From Daucus carota subsp. sativus (Eukaryota; Streptophyta; Magnoliopsida; Apiales; Apiaceae): DNA of 64,000 nucleotides. Below are positions 50,351 through 63,200 of this stretch, in pieces. Position 1 is the stretch's first letter, and each line of letters starts with the position of its first letter. The stretch spans positions 36,392,689-36,456,688 of the forward strand of contig NC_030381.2 of NCBI RefSeq assembly GCF_001625215.2, in the 5' to 3' direction. A program made the position numbers and the translations under genes. The notes beneath the pieces are model-generated. The model searched no databases. It saw only the letters and a list, made by a program, of their open reading frames with translations, and was not told the DNA's origin.

Positions 50351-51119
50351 GATTTTCTCTTCCGTCGTAAATAAGCCGTCGTAAGTTCATATACTTATAT
50401 AAGTAAATCTGTTTTAAAAAAGGAAAATAAATAAGAATTATAAATTTTAATTTTTTGTCGTAATTTAACCGTCGTAAGTTAACATATCTACCTAAATAAA
50501 GACAAAAAATAAATGAAAATAAAGTATTTTCTTTTCCGTCGTAAATATGCCGTCGTAAGTTAACATATCTACCTAATTAAAGGAAAAAAATAAATGAAAA
50601 TAAATTGATTTTCTCTTCCGTCGTAAATAAGCCGTCGTAAGTTCATATAATTATATAAGTAAATCTGTTTTAAAAAAGGAAAATAAATAAGAATTATAAA
50701 TTTTAATTTTTTGTCGTAATTTAACCGTCGTAAGTTAACATATCTACCTAAATAAAGACAAAAAATAAATGAAAATAAAGTATTTTCTTTTCCGTCGTAA
50801 ATACGCCGTCGTAAGTTAACATATCTACCTAATTAAAGACAAAAAATAAATGAAAATAAAATGAATTTTGTTTCCGTCGTAAATAAACCGTCGTACGTTC
50901 ATATAATTATATAATTAAATCTGTTTTAAAAAAGGAAAATAAATAAGAATTATAAATTTTAATTTTTCGTCGTAATTTAACCGTCGTAAGTTAACATATC
51001 TACCTAAATAAAGACAAAAAATAAATGAAAATAAAGTATTTTCTTTTTCCGTCGTAAATACGCCGTCGTAAGTTAACATATCTACCTAATTAAAGACAAA
51101 AAATAAATGAAAATAAAAT
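50351..51119 (+). repeat. Three tandem 256-bp subterminal repeats in the CACTA element
   Basis: Units start at 50351, 50607 and 50863 with nearly constant 256-base spacing, and a partial unit follows at 51120. Each unit carries six copies of CGTCGTAA in three closely spaced pairs, separated by AT-rich spacers such as 'aaataaatgaaaataaa'. Partial units extend leftward to about 50270. Confidence 0.85.
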
Positions 51120-51165
51120 GAATTTTGTTTCCGTCGTAATATAACCGTCGTAAGTTTACCTAACG

Positions 51166-51717
51166 CATTAAGAGGTCATTTGTTAAATCTGAATCACAAT
51201 TTCTGGATGATCAAAATCTCTGAACGACAGACAATTCTGAACATGAATGATCCATATCGTTTGATTAGTATTTTCTGGATGATAATATTACACACACATA
51301 TATAATTTAATTGCTGCTATGCCAATAAACTATAAATTTCCATTTTGTGCTCCAATAATCTTTTGTAAATTTAAATGTAAATGAATTATAGATTAATTTG
51401 TAATACATACTTCTCAATTTTAACCAAATATAAAATTAATAAAAAACCAAGAATGAACACTAGACAATTTCTTTTATTATAAACTCCCAGAAGCAAAAAC
51501 AATTAATGAGTATCACTGCAGTAGTGCAGTGTATCAGTACTACGCGTAAACAAGTCCTGGACCATCCAGCTTCCTTTTCATGCCTCAGTCGTCCAGACAA
51601 ATTCTTTCTATCATCCAGAAAATTTTCTATCGTCCAGCAACATATCAATTTAGCAAATGATCTGAATAAGAGGCGGGGTTCAGATCGGTCTGGTTCACTT
51701 GTAAACAAATGAGGCCT
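51166..51717. mobile_element. Possible nested insertion within the CACTA element
   Basis: This segment lacks the CGTCGTAA motif present on both sides. It is bounded by weak inverted ends (AAGAGGTCATTTGTT against AACAAATGAGGCC). Its interior repeats TCTGGATGATC and ATCGTCCAG words. Class and target duplication are unclear. Confidence 0.45.
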
Positions 51718-52091
51718 AACTCCCACCTTCCCACATTAAAATCAAACGGCAGGATATTCATTTTTAAACAGAACTTACGACGGATACGATAATTCCGTCG
51801 TAAGTTACCATATATCCCTCAGAAGCTACTGCCTCTTTCTCCCCAACATCATTTCTATATGCTCCTAACCAAAACCAAAAAATATGCTCCTGATCGAATA
51901 AATGTGATATAGCAAATTACACTCAACACTTGCATCAATCGTTCTTGTAAGTATTTATTTTCTATCTTTCCAATTAAATTGTAGAAATTTTGATCTTCCA
52001 TATTTTATTTAGATTAATATAATTTTTCAATATTTGTATGTGGGCTTGTGTGCATATTTATAATTGAAATTTTGTTATTTATTATTCATAG

Positions 52092-52472
52092 ATGTCTCCG
52101 GATCGTAGTTGGATCACTAAGCGAATAAAACCCGGTGGATATGGTTTTACGGATGAATATAATGAGGGGGTTAAATATTTTTTGGCATTTGCGCGAAGTA
52201 ATTCTAGTAAGCCGAATGATCCGAATCTTTTGATTAATTGTCCTTGCAATACATGTCGGAATGCATTATACCAACTCATTCCCGATGTCGAGTTCCATTT
52301 ATTTGCAACCGGTTTTCTTGAGAGTTATACTATATGGAGCTTTCACGGTGAAACTAGTGCATCAAGAAATGAACAAATGGATGATCGGGAAGATGTGTTT
52401 GACGAGTATGAAATGTTTATGGATGCTATTGGTGGGGGTGCATTTGGAGCGGAAAATAGTAGCCACGAATAA
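52092..52472 (+). CDS. Transposase-associated domain protein of the CACTA element
   Basis: An intact 126-codon frame matching the N-terminal Transpos_assoc region of TNP2-type proteins. It begins MSPDRSWITKRI, with CPCNTCRN (Cys50, 52, 55), a conserved HLFATGFLESYTIWSFHGE block (His69, His85) and an acidic tail. In full elements this precedes the catalytic transposase, but here the frame stops and no transposase follows. A plausible 5'-UTR intron (GTAAGT at 51947, AG at 52090-52091) ends exactly at the ATG, suggesting the original transcript structure is preserved. It may be expressed as a DNA- or protein-binding partner (inference) or may simply be a recent deletion product. Confidence 0.8.
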   Translation: MSPDRSWITKRIKPGGYGFTDEYNEGVKYFLAFARSNSSKPNDPNLLINCPCNTCRNALYQLIPDVEFHLFATGFLESYTIWSFHGETSASRNEQMDDREDVFDEYEMFMDAIGGGAFGAENSSHE

Positions 52473-53032
52473 TGGCTGGGAACTGGAAAAACAAAATATT
52501 TTATATTAAAGCTGCGGTTATTTACGACGGAAAAATCTGTCACATTTTATGGTTGATAATATGGGCATTGGGGTCCACATGATAAACATACGACGGAATA
52601 TTTTCGTCGAAGATTACAGTCCTGTGGCTGAACTAACGACGTAAACTTTCGTCATATATTGTCGATCAGCCGTGTGCCCACGCTTAAAATACGACGGTTT
52701 TTTCGTCATATATTGTAGTTGATGAATTGAGCAGCGGGTTCCACGTGGCTGAATTTACGACGATTTTTCCGTCGTAACTAGGTAGGCCCCACGATGTAAA
52801 TACGACGGTTTTGTTTTGTCATATATTGTGATCTAATAAATTGAGCAGTGGGGTCCACATGGCTGAACTTACGACGGAAGTGATAACTTGCGACACAATT
52901 TAAATTACCGACCATTTTTTAAACTTCAGACGCCAGCAAAAACGACGAAAATTTTCCGTCATAAATGGCACTAATTACGACGGAATAAGTGTTAAAAATC
53001 CGTCGTAAATGGCCAAAATTGGTGTAGTGAAA

Positions 53033-53494
53033 TTAATAAAAATATTAATGGATCAATCATGCAGAGTTGAAGTTTGTATAATCTTTTAAACTAATACCAA
53101 CTATCAGATTAGTTTTACAAGGTGAAGTTCCTGCAAACCACTCAAAAATAGTATCCAACGTAACTAAAATTTATTATAATAACTTATATTATATCTTACT
53201 TATATAATAATAATAAATTGTTAATTATTTAGATAAAGAAATTATTTTAGGAAATCTTTATCTATGCTGGTACCAAGATCATATCAACCTGTACGTGTGG
53301 GATCATGAAATTATATAATATTCATAATTTGAATTGTAAACAATTTTATCTATATTGTATTTAATTCATTTTGTCAAATATAATAAAAAAGTATAGAAAT
53401 ATATTGAGAAGAAAGAAGATAACAATACATAAACTTCTTATTAGGGAGTTACAAATACACGTATGAATTATGAAAATAGTATATGAAGCTATAT
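53033..53494. other. AT-rich spacer
   Basis: Nothing recognisable. Confidence 0.35.
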
Positions 53495-53503
53495 ATGATT
53501 ATT

Positions 53504-53932
53504 AGAACAAAGTTCTATGTAGTCCACATATTTACTGTAGTACCGTAGATCACGTATGTTCTGCAACTATAGAATGACATAAAAATATTGCAAAATGTGT
53601 TATTTTACCAATCATGTTCTATAAATATCATTATTTTGTTAAAAATTTTGACAATCCTAAATATTCGACAAGTTAAATAGTGAAAAACACATTATTCTGC
53701 AAAACATGTTAAATTTGCTGAACATATTTACATATTACAGAACATATGTGTTCTACTTGTCGAACATAAATGATTTTCAATATTTTTCATGAAATAGTGA
53801 TATTTATAGAATGTATTTCACAAAATAATAAGTTTCATACATTTTGCAATGTTTTTATACCATTCTATGGTTGCAGAATATACGTAATCTACGGTACTAT
53901 AGTAAATATGTGGACTACATGGAATTTAACTC
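53504..53932. mobile_element. Mutator-type MITE, copy 2 (429 bp)
   Basis: Inverted relative to the 32117-32545 copy, nearly identical to it along its whole length and the same length. It is flanked by ATGATTATT (53495-53503) and ATGAATATT (53933-53941), a 9-bp duplication with one difference. No coding capacity. Confidence 0.9.
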
Positions 53933-53941
53933 ATGAATATT

Positions 53942-55800
53942 AATTGTATTGTTAAAGTGTTTCTTGTCGTCTCGGTATATGTCCCTATTATGTTTTATAT
54001 TTTTCCATCTCGGCTCGTAATTAGTCTGGATGTCAGTGTTGTGTGCTAGTTTCACTTGGTTGTTTCAGTTTCTTATTCTGGTCTATTTTCTTAGTTTCTC
54101 CGTTCAGTGTTGTAATACTGATGATTTCTTTCTTAGCTGAAAATTTTGAAAAATATTTAAAAGGAGTTGTAGACTCTCACTCTTTTACATCAAAATGAAG
54201 TACTCTTATTAATTAAGAGTTGTGTTTTCCTATTTATTTCATAGATAAATTCAAAATTATTCCAAATCATGTAATTATTAATTATTGATATTGATAAACG
54301 CTTTAAAACAATTTGATTATAATTCAATTTCATATTATTGAGTTATTGATGATAATTTTGTTGAACAATACTCATCACAATAACTACAAAATACACAAAT
54401 TCTCAAACAAAAAGATATTGGAGGACTCGAAAACGATGAAAAAGAAATTCCAGGTGATACATAGAAAAATAGTAAAATTTCAAAAACAATAATTGTTATT
54501 GTAGTTAAACATAGGATTTTTGTATTTTGTTCATAGATAGATGAATCATTGGAATCGCCATTAAAAAGAATGATATAGGATGAGCAAATATAAATGATGT
54601 CCAAGAAAGATTGTATGAAAATTGTGACTAATGTCAGAAGATAAAGTTCATTTTGTTTGAAAAGGAATTAAGGCCTGAACGAAGATGATTAAAAAGAGGT
54701 GTTTATTATTTTCTTAATATAGTTAAATGTGTTTTCGGATATAGGACCATACGTGAGAGCCTGTTTGTGTGAGATTAAAGCCAGGATTTAAAATTGTTTC
54801 CAATTAACTTAAGTAGAATAATGTCTATTTGCGTAATAAATTAGAAACCGATCTAATCAAAATAAGCCAGAAACTAACTTAGCAGAAGTTAGTTTAGTTT
54901 GGGGTGCTTTTTCAGTAAATTTTTTTTCAAAATCTTTTTTTGATAAAAAATACTCATTACACATAAAATTATCTATAAATCACTTTTATTTTTATTATTA
55001 TATTTTTAATAACTCATAAATTATTAATAAATCAAAATTATCCGAACATATATTTTAGATTCTCATCTTATCACATAAGTATAGTCTCATAAGTCACATG
55101 AATTTATAAGTCATAAACTCAAAACTGTAAATATATATAAATGTCTAATACACATACACTCTCGCTCAATCAACCACATTACAAAAACCAAAAATACTTT
55201 GGATGCGTTAAAGAAACTTTGAAAATGAGAAATAAATATTTCTTGCGAGAACAAACTGATGGAAGGGGAATATATCCATGATAATTATCAACTTTTTCAA
55301 ACAATAAAGAGTTCGAAAGAAAAAAATGTACTAAGCTACTTTTTACGAATATCTTTTGAGCGAATTGATATAGAAAGCCAAATTTTGTGACTAATTTTGG
55401 TAAAAAAATTATACAAAAGTTCTTTTTACGAAATATTTATAAAATTGTTGAAATAGATCTGATTGTAAAATGAGTGAATGAATATCATATATTATATATA
55501 ATTGGAAAGTCTACTTAGAAATGGATAATAGAAATATTATTAATTCACATACATTTTTTTATAAGCGATGAGATCCTTAAGTATTGGAATTCATGAATGA
55601 TGAAATTGGGTTAAAGTTAACATTTTGCGATCTACAGAGATAGAATATGTATTGGTTGTAAATGAATTTTAAAAAGAAATATGAGGTCTGCGTGGTTGGA
55701 AGATTTCATTAAAATTGAGACAATTTTTTTGAAAATAAATCAGATGACTACATTTATCTAAGATAACTTAAAAGCTTTATTTACAATATTAAAAATATAT
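53942..55800. other. AT-rich intergenic stretch
   Basis: No convincing gene, RNA or repeat structure is seen. Confidence 0.35.
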
Positions 55801-56340
55801 ATGAATGACATTGCTAGCAAACATGTTGCTCCCACCAGCGTGAATGATTTCCAGCTCAATCCGTTGTACCATCCGAATGTTTTCCATCCACCGGCGCAAA
55901 TTGTCGGCTCTGCTAATGATTTGAGGTGTTTGTTTTCGTTTGATCTTTCATATGAACCAATTTATTTGATGAATCCATCTATCAGGAAGTATAAAGCTAT
56001 TAATACTTGGGCCATTGTCCATCCGACAATTGGAATTGACACCAGAGTGATGCTTGGATTTGGGTATCACCAGAGAATCAAATGAGGATTATAAGATTGT
56101 GAGGTTTCTGGAGCGACAACCAGACCATTGCTTCAATCCGATAGAGTCGGATGTTGAGATTTACTCCTTTGTGCCCGAATAGTTACCTGATCTGTGGTGG
56201 GGAAATTTCCTTGAGCTAGGTTCCTGTAAACATCAAACGTGGTTTCCAATTAGTGTTACCCATTTGAAAATTGTAATCGTCCACGAGCGCAAATTGTTGG
56301 TTTTGCTAATGGTTTGTCGTGCCACTCCCTAGTTCTTTCT
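55801..56340 (+). pseudogene. F-box-associated domain fragment
   Basis: The first frame contains NDLRCLFSFDLSYEPIYLMN, then PSIRKYKAI and MLGFGYHQ. This is the strand pattern of plant F-box proteins with an FBA type 1 domain ('lWNPsirkyk'). After a frameshift near 56075 it continues ESNEDYKIVRFLERQ and VEIYSFVPE before a stop. No N-terminal F-box is found upstream, so this is a truncated, frameshifted relic. Confidence 0.75.
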
Positions 56341-58819
56341 CTAATTTCTATCAATTTAAGCCTGTTTCTGCCCCCATCCCAGAGGGACAAGTGTACTTGG
56401 TAGCTAGACTAAATATTTTGAGCAATTTATGAAGGATTTCATTGATAGTAGAATCGAATAAATTTCTCGTAAATTTCAAGTAAATTTAGGCATATACTAG
56501 ATCAACAATCAATGGGGCAACGAATGTATATGCAAGATACACCAAGAAAAATACCTTCAACTTACTTACCTATCCCTCTTAATAAAGTTAAATATGAGTA
56601 TGGATGCATTAAAAGAAAAAAATAAATATGATTTAATACTTATATTGTATAAAAATAGACGATAGACAATTGAATTCAAGATACACAGATTTAAGCATAT
56701 ATATATATATATATAGATATATATGATGCATCAACTAACTATAAGTAAAGCAGTTTTATAACCTTCTTCCACGAGTAGTTCCCCGATGTGATTCCATGGC
56801 TACCAAGTTCAGTTATTTCAAGAATAATGACTTGGTTGGAGTGGTGCATCCACATGATTCATGAAGCATTTTCTTCATTGTTTATGGTAATCTGAATACA
56901 AGTAAATCAATTAATTTCGCACAAAAACCAAATCATCTTAAGCTAACATGTTTGACGAAACATATAAATGGGTTACATGAGATCCACTTGTGTACCTTAA
57001 ACACATTTAATTTTTTTATCGTGAAATTGTTAGAAACTCATTACTTGAATAGTGAAACAGAACACTAAACGGTTGAAAGACCAAAAGACTGAACTTGCAT
57101 CATAAAAGAAAAATGAAATAACTCTCACACAATCACTCAAATACGAAATACAAAAATTAAGAATTAAATACAAATCAATAGAAATCACCCTTACATGACA
57201 TGCTTGAGTAATTAATCGAGTAATAGCTACTTGAGAATTTAAAGATTACCTTGATAGCTATATTTAAAGGGAGTGATAATATGATTAAGGGTTGAGAACT
57301 TGGGAGATTTATACAATTGACAAAGAGCTCAAAAGAGATTTGGGCAACGAGTGGTTCTCTATTAAGAGGTTGAGACAGCGGCGGCTTGGAAATGTATAGT
57401 GAAGTAGAAGTGATGATTTAGGGTTATATATCAAATTATGAACCGATACAATATAATTGGGCTAGTTTTGGATATTGGGTCTACCTGAACCCATATTTTG
57501 GACTAGATTTTTAAAACCACAACCTTAGCCCAAAAAACAAATCCAAACCAAAATTTGTCTTTTTCAAATGGAGTCTATGTCATATATCGAGTCTTGTCAT
57601 ATATAACCCGTCTATGTAAAATCTAAGGTACTAAACAAAATCATATATATTATTTAATATGTATTATTTCAACAATCTAAAGGACGATGTTGATGACAAT
57701 GATTTTGAAGCAAAACTAGATTTAAATTAAATATTAACTTATTAATGTAAATTGTAAAGATAGATTAACAAAAAGAATCCTTTAGATGATAAATATAAAC
57801 AAAAGACTAGATGTATATTAGTAAAGAACAACAATACATACCAAAAAAATTCTGCTTATATATAAAACTACTATGGGATAAATGAAAAAATTAACGTGTA
57901 CAATATACTTTCTCACAGACAAATACACACACACACAGACACACACATATGGATTCTAATCCATACCAGTGTCAAAATTAATTACCTTCTAAACCACATT
58001 CTTCTTTTCGTTCATGAATTAGATACAAGATAGTAATACTTGGTGAGGACTTCACAGAGGTAGACAACTTTATTTTTTGCTAGACCGGGGGTGAAAATGA
58101 TGATTGAGACTACGACAACTAAGATAATTTCAAATAAGATTAAGGTCGTTTTACTATCTACACAATATTTTTAAACAATATGCCATTACCTGCTCCAAAA
58201 TAGCCAACAAATGTCTTTTTATTGGAGATTAAATCAATAATCGAAATTAGCTTAAGCCTAAAATATTAATGAGTAAAAATAATATCTTCAAAAAAAGCAA
58301 ACTTTATTTTTCTGTTGATGCATGTGACACAAACACTTCCAGTTTTGTAATATGTTCATCAATAGGAACAACTTGCACAAGCTTCGGAATCAGAGTTGTC
58401 AGCTTTTTACATTACTTTGTCTCTAATAATATAAATGAAACACTACATACTTAAACATATGTGATATGAACTTCATAACATGTTTTTATTCAAGCTATAT
58501 GAACTCATCTATAATATGTGTATCATTGTGGAACTCTGTTGTCCACCTGTTTGATGGTGACTGACACATCAAGAACCTCAAAATCATCTTTCAATTATGG
58601 GAGTGAAAGTGGTAAGATTTTTCACATCTTTCAAGATTTCAAATTTTTTATTACAATCCAAATTAAAAGAACAAGAATCATTTCTTACGTCCACTAATAT
58701 TTATTATGAGGAGAAGTAAGCTTTATAGAGGCAAAGAACATTTCACATTCTACTACGGTGTTACAGACCTGGATGTGGTCTTAGTCATTTCAATTTCATT
58801 TCATCAATTTGTTTTGTTC
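56341..58819. other. AT-rich intergenic stretch
   Basis: Contains a TA microsatellite near 56697-56730 and a CA-rich run near 57920-57945. No gene is recognised. Confidence 0.35.
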
Positions 58820-58824
58820 AGAAT

Positions 58825-59488
58825 TGTGACAACACGGGTCAAATCCCGAGTCTTTTTTGAAAATCGGGTCAAGTACCGAATTCCGAATCCGAAAATAAGC
58901 CCAAATAAACTGGCCCAACTGCAGCAACTTGGATAATTCACAAGCCCACCACATGCCCCCAAAAGATCATGATTTGTTGGTGCAATTAGTAGTAGTACTT
59001 ATGCTTATAAACAGAACTAAAGTCTCCACACTCCTCGATGTGGGACTGGGGTGTTATAAACTCCCCCACTTAAATTCCTGACATCCTTGTCAGGACAAAA
59101 CAGATAGCCCATAGGCCCAGATCGAACCTCTCTAACCATTATGGGATAATACTGGCCGGCTTCGTGTCCCTGCCTCCAGATCTCTGTCCATTGCGGGATA
59201 ATACCACCAGCCTCCGTGTCCCCACCTCCGGCAACTTGACGAATCAAGCTTTCGAGAGTTGGCTCGATAGCATATGTGAAACAACGAGTTAAATCCCGAG
59301 TCTTTTTCAAAAATCAGGTCAAATCCCGAATTCGAAATCTGAAAATAAACCCAAATAAACTGGCCTAACTGCAAGCCCACCACAAGCCCCCAAAAGATCA
59401 TGATTTGTTGGTGCAATTAGTAGTAGTACTTATGTTATAAACAGAACTAAAGTTTTCACAATCCTCGATGTGGGACTGGGGTGTTACA
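58825..59488 (-). mobile_element. TRIM-like miniature LTR retrotransposon
   Basis: Two direct repeats (59275-59488 and 58825-59058) share the sequence that on the minus strand starts TGTAACACCCCAGTCCCACA. They enclose about 215 bp of non-coding DNA. AGAAT is duplicated on both sides (58820-58824 and 59489-59493). After the 5' repeat a primer-binding-like site (TATGCTATCGAGCC, close to the initiator-tRNA-Met type) is visible. A polypurine tract (AAGTGGGGGAG) precedes the 3' repeat. No gag or pol is present. Confidence 0.85.
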
Positions 59489-59496
59489 AGAATATA

Positions 59497-60032
59497 TGTT
59501 CTTATAATTTTATTGAACCTAGACTATGTTAGGCCGACTAAACTCACTATATATAATAATATAGTGAACACAATCCAAGACAAACACAAGTATAAGAGAA
59601 TAATTCAATAAACTCTTATTCACAAAACTCAGTAGTTTACAAATAATCTCTTAGTGATTTATACTTTATCACTAAGAGCTGCTAGGTTACACGTATGATA
59701 TTCAATCGATAACTCTTCTAGAGTAAACCCTAAGCTGTGTTTATATACACAGTTACATGATATCTACTGATTGATTTATAATTATCTGCTTCCTAAAATA
59801 ATCTAATCAGTAGCTATCCTTCTGCTGTCCTGATCTGCACAATCCCTCTTGATCTTTATCTTCCTTACTTAGTCAGATATGCTCCTGAAAATCAGCCGCC
59901 TGCAAACTCTGATCATCGCTTAAACTCTGATCCAGCTGGCAGTCGTTAAACTCTGATTTCTAGCTAAACTCTGATATTTGCTTCTGCACACTAAACAAGT
60001 TAGATACCTGTGACATCATCAAATATGTAACA
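59497..60032 (-). mobile_element. Candidate 3' LTR of a larger retrotransposon
   Basis: On the minus strand a polypurine tract (GTTGGGGGAGAT, 60033-60044) is immediately followed by TGTTACATATTTGATGATG. The segment runs to an end in ...AGAACA at 59497, giving TG...CA termini and 536 bp. Inside, AAACTCTGAT words repeat four times (59913-59975). The matching 5' LTR would lie beyond the window, so this is inferred from one end only. Confidence 0.6.
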
Positions 60033-60200
60033 ATCTCCCCCAACTTGTACATTAAACAGAATGAACAAGTTCTATATATTTACTGATGATGTCAAAAACA
60101 ATCAAGGACAAATGCAAGAAATAATTAATCTGCATAAATAAATTATAACTTACAGATTGAGCAGAACTAATTACAACTTACAGTACATATCAGAACTTAG

Positions 60201-63200
60201 TCAGCCAATCAATCTATACCCATAGCTCTCCTTAACAAACTGAGTAATCAGCTTTTCTTCAATTTGCTTCAGAGTCTGTATCATTTGAGCTTTGACAGTC
60301 TTGAGTTCTTCATCTTCATCTCCTGTCTGGTATATGGCTGATCTCAAAGCATTTGCTTTGCTTCTCTTCATTGCTTCTCCCAATTGAATCACTCTAGGCC
60401 TGTCTGCTTCATTATTATAACCCAAGACTCTGATATTTGCAATAGTCTCCATCACAGAGCTATTCTTTTCCATGTCAATTTCAGAACCATCATCTTGAGC
60501 TATTTTAGGAATGTATTCTACATCAGGCTGTACTCCATAGAATCTTCTCTTTTCCCTGATTGTCCTTTTCATTAAGTCTGACCACCTCTGAGTAGCTTCA
60601 TTCTTGATCTCCAGCATATAGTGAAAATGCTCCAGCTCCCTCAGAGATTTTAGTAACAAATCAGCTTCTGAGATTCTATAAACTCTGCCAGACTCCAGAA
60701 ATATAGCAATCTTTTCTTTGTCTTCTGTCCCATCATGAGTGTCCATTAAGATTTGAACTGACTCAACCTTATCAAGATCCTCCTGTGTTACAACTTCTCC
60801 TACTTTTTCAGTCAGAGGATAAGGATCTCTGAAAGTAGTTGCTGAGCCTGTTTGAATCTTTTCTTTTCTATGACCAAGGCCAGTCCAGTCATAAGCTTCT
60901 TTTCCTCTGGTTCCATGAGTTCTGATTCTGGTGAGCAGTGAACTTTCTTTGTACAGATTTGTACCAAGACTTCCAAATAGACTTTTCTTCTTCTGGGATT
61001 TATCTTTGTCAACTTGAGCCCTGTCAGTGGTTGACTTGATCCATGTAGCTTTAACCTCAACTGGCTTCACATTTTCTTCATCTTTGTGTTTAGCTTGAGC
61101 AATGTCAGAGGCTAAATTCTGATCAGTTTCTTTAGGAATGTTTACAGGTGTTTGTTGAACTTCTGATTTAGCCTTTCTTGTAGATGGAACACCATCTATG
61201 ACCTTTTTCCCTTTTCTGCTTGAATCAGAGTCAGATTTTTGATAAACTCTGGGCCTATTTATATCAGCATAATTAATCTCACTGATCACAATTCCTTTCC
61301 TTCTTGAAGAAGTTGACTTCTCAGTGACCAGCTTCTTGCCATCAGAGCTTATTTTCTTCTGATCAGTTGCAGTTTCATTAGGCTTTGATTCTCTGTTCTT
61401 CTTGATCTCAGCAGCCAACCTCTCTTCTTCTTTTCTGATGTCTTCAAGTGATAACCCTGGATTTTCCTCTTCGAATAGATTCTTTGCAACTGCTTCATCA
61501 AAAGCTAGTTGTGTAGGGGCCTTGTAGAAGAAGGTCTTTTCCTCTCCTTGAAACTTCACTGTGTGACTCAACAGCTTAGATTCAGGATCACCAAGCTCAA
61601 CTAATTGTTCAGAGAGAGCTTTGGTTTTACAGTCAGCTGGTATCAGAGGTTGTTGGGATTTTCTTTTCTGTGGTTGCTGAGAACTGCTTCCAGCCTTATC
61701 ATCCCTCTTTTCTTTAGACTGACTCTGAGAGTGCAAGATTATCTGAGAGTTCAAATTTCCAGAGTTTAAATTTCCAGACTCCTTCTTTTCTTCATCCTCT
61801 TCCTCATCATCTGGTTTTCTCTGTTGCTGATCAACCTTGCATTTGTCTTTCTGTACTTTCTCCCCCTTTTTGGCATCATCAGGGATGAGAAATTTAACCA
61901 ATTGAGCAACAGAGGAGCTCAACTCAGCCAGAGTTTGTTGCATGGATTGCTGAGTGAATTCTATAGAGGATAGTCTGGCTTCCACAGAGGAAGTTGGAGC
62001 TCTTTGCATCCTCTTAGAGTAACTGAGAGTGCAAACTCTGTTCTCTGTAGGTTTGGAAGAAGGAACTTCACAAACAGGAGCTGTTGATGCAGATTGAGCT
62101 GGTGAAGGATCTCTGACTGGAGAGACTTCCCTGACTGAAATGCTGATTCTGTTCTCAGCTGAGACTTCAGCTGCAAGACCAGCTGGGGCAATAGGATGAC
62201 CAGAAGTGACCTCTGTAGTATCTGTATCATCATCATCAACTGCAATACTGAGTGTCTGTGAGCATAAAGGAGCTGTAGCTTCCTCAGAATTTGCAGCAGA
62301 TAATATCTCCTGATCAGGAGCTGCAATCAATTCTTCAACAGGAGTTATGATTTCTTGAGCAATGTCTGGAGTAGTGACAATTGCCTCTGGAATCAACTCA
62401 GATTCTTCAGGAATGTTGTCAGAGATAGGAATTGCAGCTTCTGTGGAATGCAGCAAAGGATCCTCTGACTGAGGAATAGATTCTGACATTGTGGTGTCAG
62501 CATGAGGTGAAGTAGTCAGAGGTACTGCAGATAGGGGCTCTATCATCAGAGGATCAGAAATTGTTACCATCTCAAGAGGATTTACTGTGGATTCTAGAGG
62601 AGGGTCCACAGTGAGATCAGTGATAGTGGAGGTGGGCTTGATCTTCTTTCTGGGCCTGGAGATGAGTGGTACTGGTTCTGGCTCAGAGTCTGAGTCAGAG
62701 TCTGATAGTTTCTGCATAAATCTTCTCTTCCTAGGTGGAGGAGATGACTGTTTGGATGGGGATGACTGTTTGGATGACCTCAGTACTCTGGTAGGTGAAG
62801 ATGTTACAACTGGCCCTTTTTGGGAAGGACCAGAGGTTTGCTTTGGTTTAGATTTTACAACTGGCCCCTTTTGAGAAGGACCAGAGGTTGGTATTTCTTG
62901 TGGATGTTGGGAGGAGGTTGGTAAATTTTCATCAGAAAATAGTGAGCCATATTTATCTGGCATTGCCAGCTTCAACTTATCCTGCACAGTTACAGGTATG
63001 GCAAAAATGGGCAGTTGGGGTTTCTTACTGTCCTTCTTAATTAAATCAGAGAAAGCTCTTTTTGTAATTTTGAAGGGTGGTTCAGTGTCAGTATCAGGAA
63101 GAGGTACCAGAGGAAAACAATATGAGAAAATAAGCTGACAAAATCTAGCAAAGTAGACAGTTTTCTCATCCTCTAATCTCCTATCACCAATAAATCTCAA

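Larger units (their letters stand above)
50086..53029. mobile_element. CACTA (EnSpm) element, deleted derivative
   Basis: The ends CACTACACCAATTCTGGCCA and the complement at 53010-53029 (ending GGTGTAGTG) are flanked by AAA (50083-50085 and 53030-53032). Subterminal regions on both sides are filled with the motif CCGTCGTAA or TTACGACGG, the presumed transposase-binding repeat. The TNP2-type catalytic transposase is absent. Only a short intact ORF (52092-52472) remains. A further insertion-like segment (about 51166-51717) lacks the motif. Confidence 0.92.

Noticed and set aside
50351..51119. Regular repeats and spacers that superficially resemble a CRISPR array
   Set aside because: The sequence is plant nuclear, the units are 256 bp and nearly identical including spacers, and they lie within a CACTA element.
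62587..62874. Asp/Gly/Ser-rich open frame on + opposite the long ORF
   Set aside because: It is antisense to the low-complexity Ser/Pro/Glu region of that ORF and has no independent evidence.
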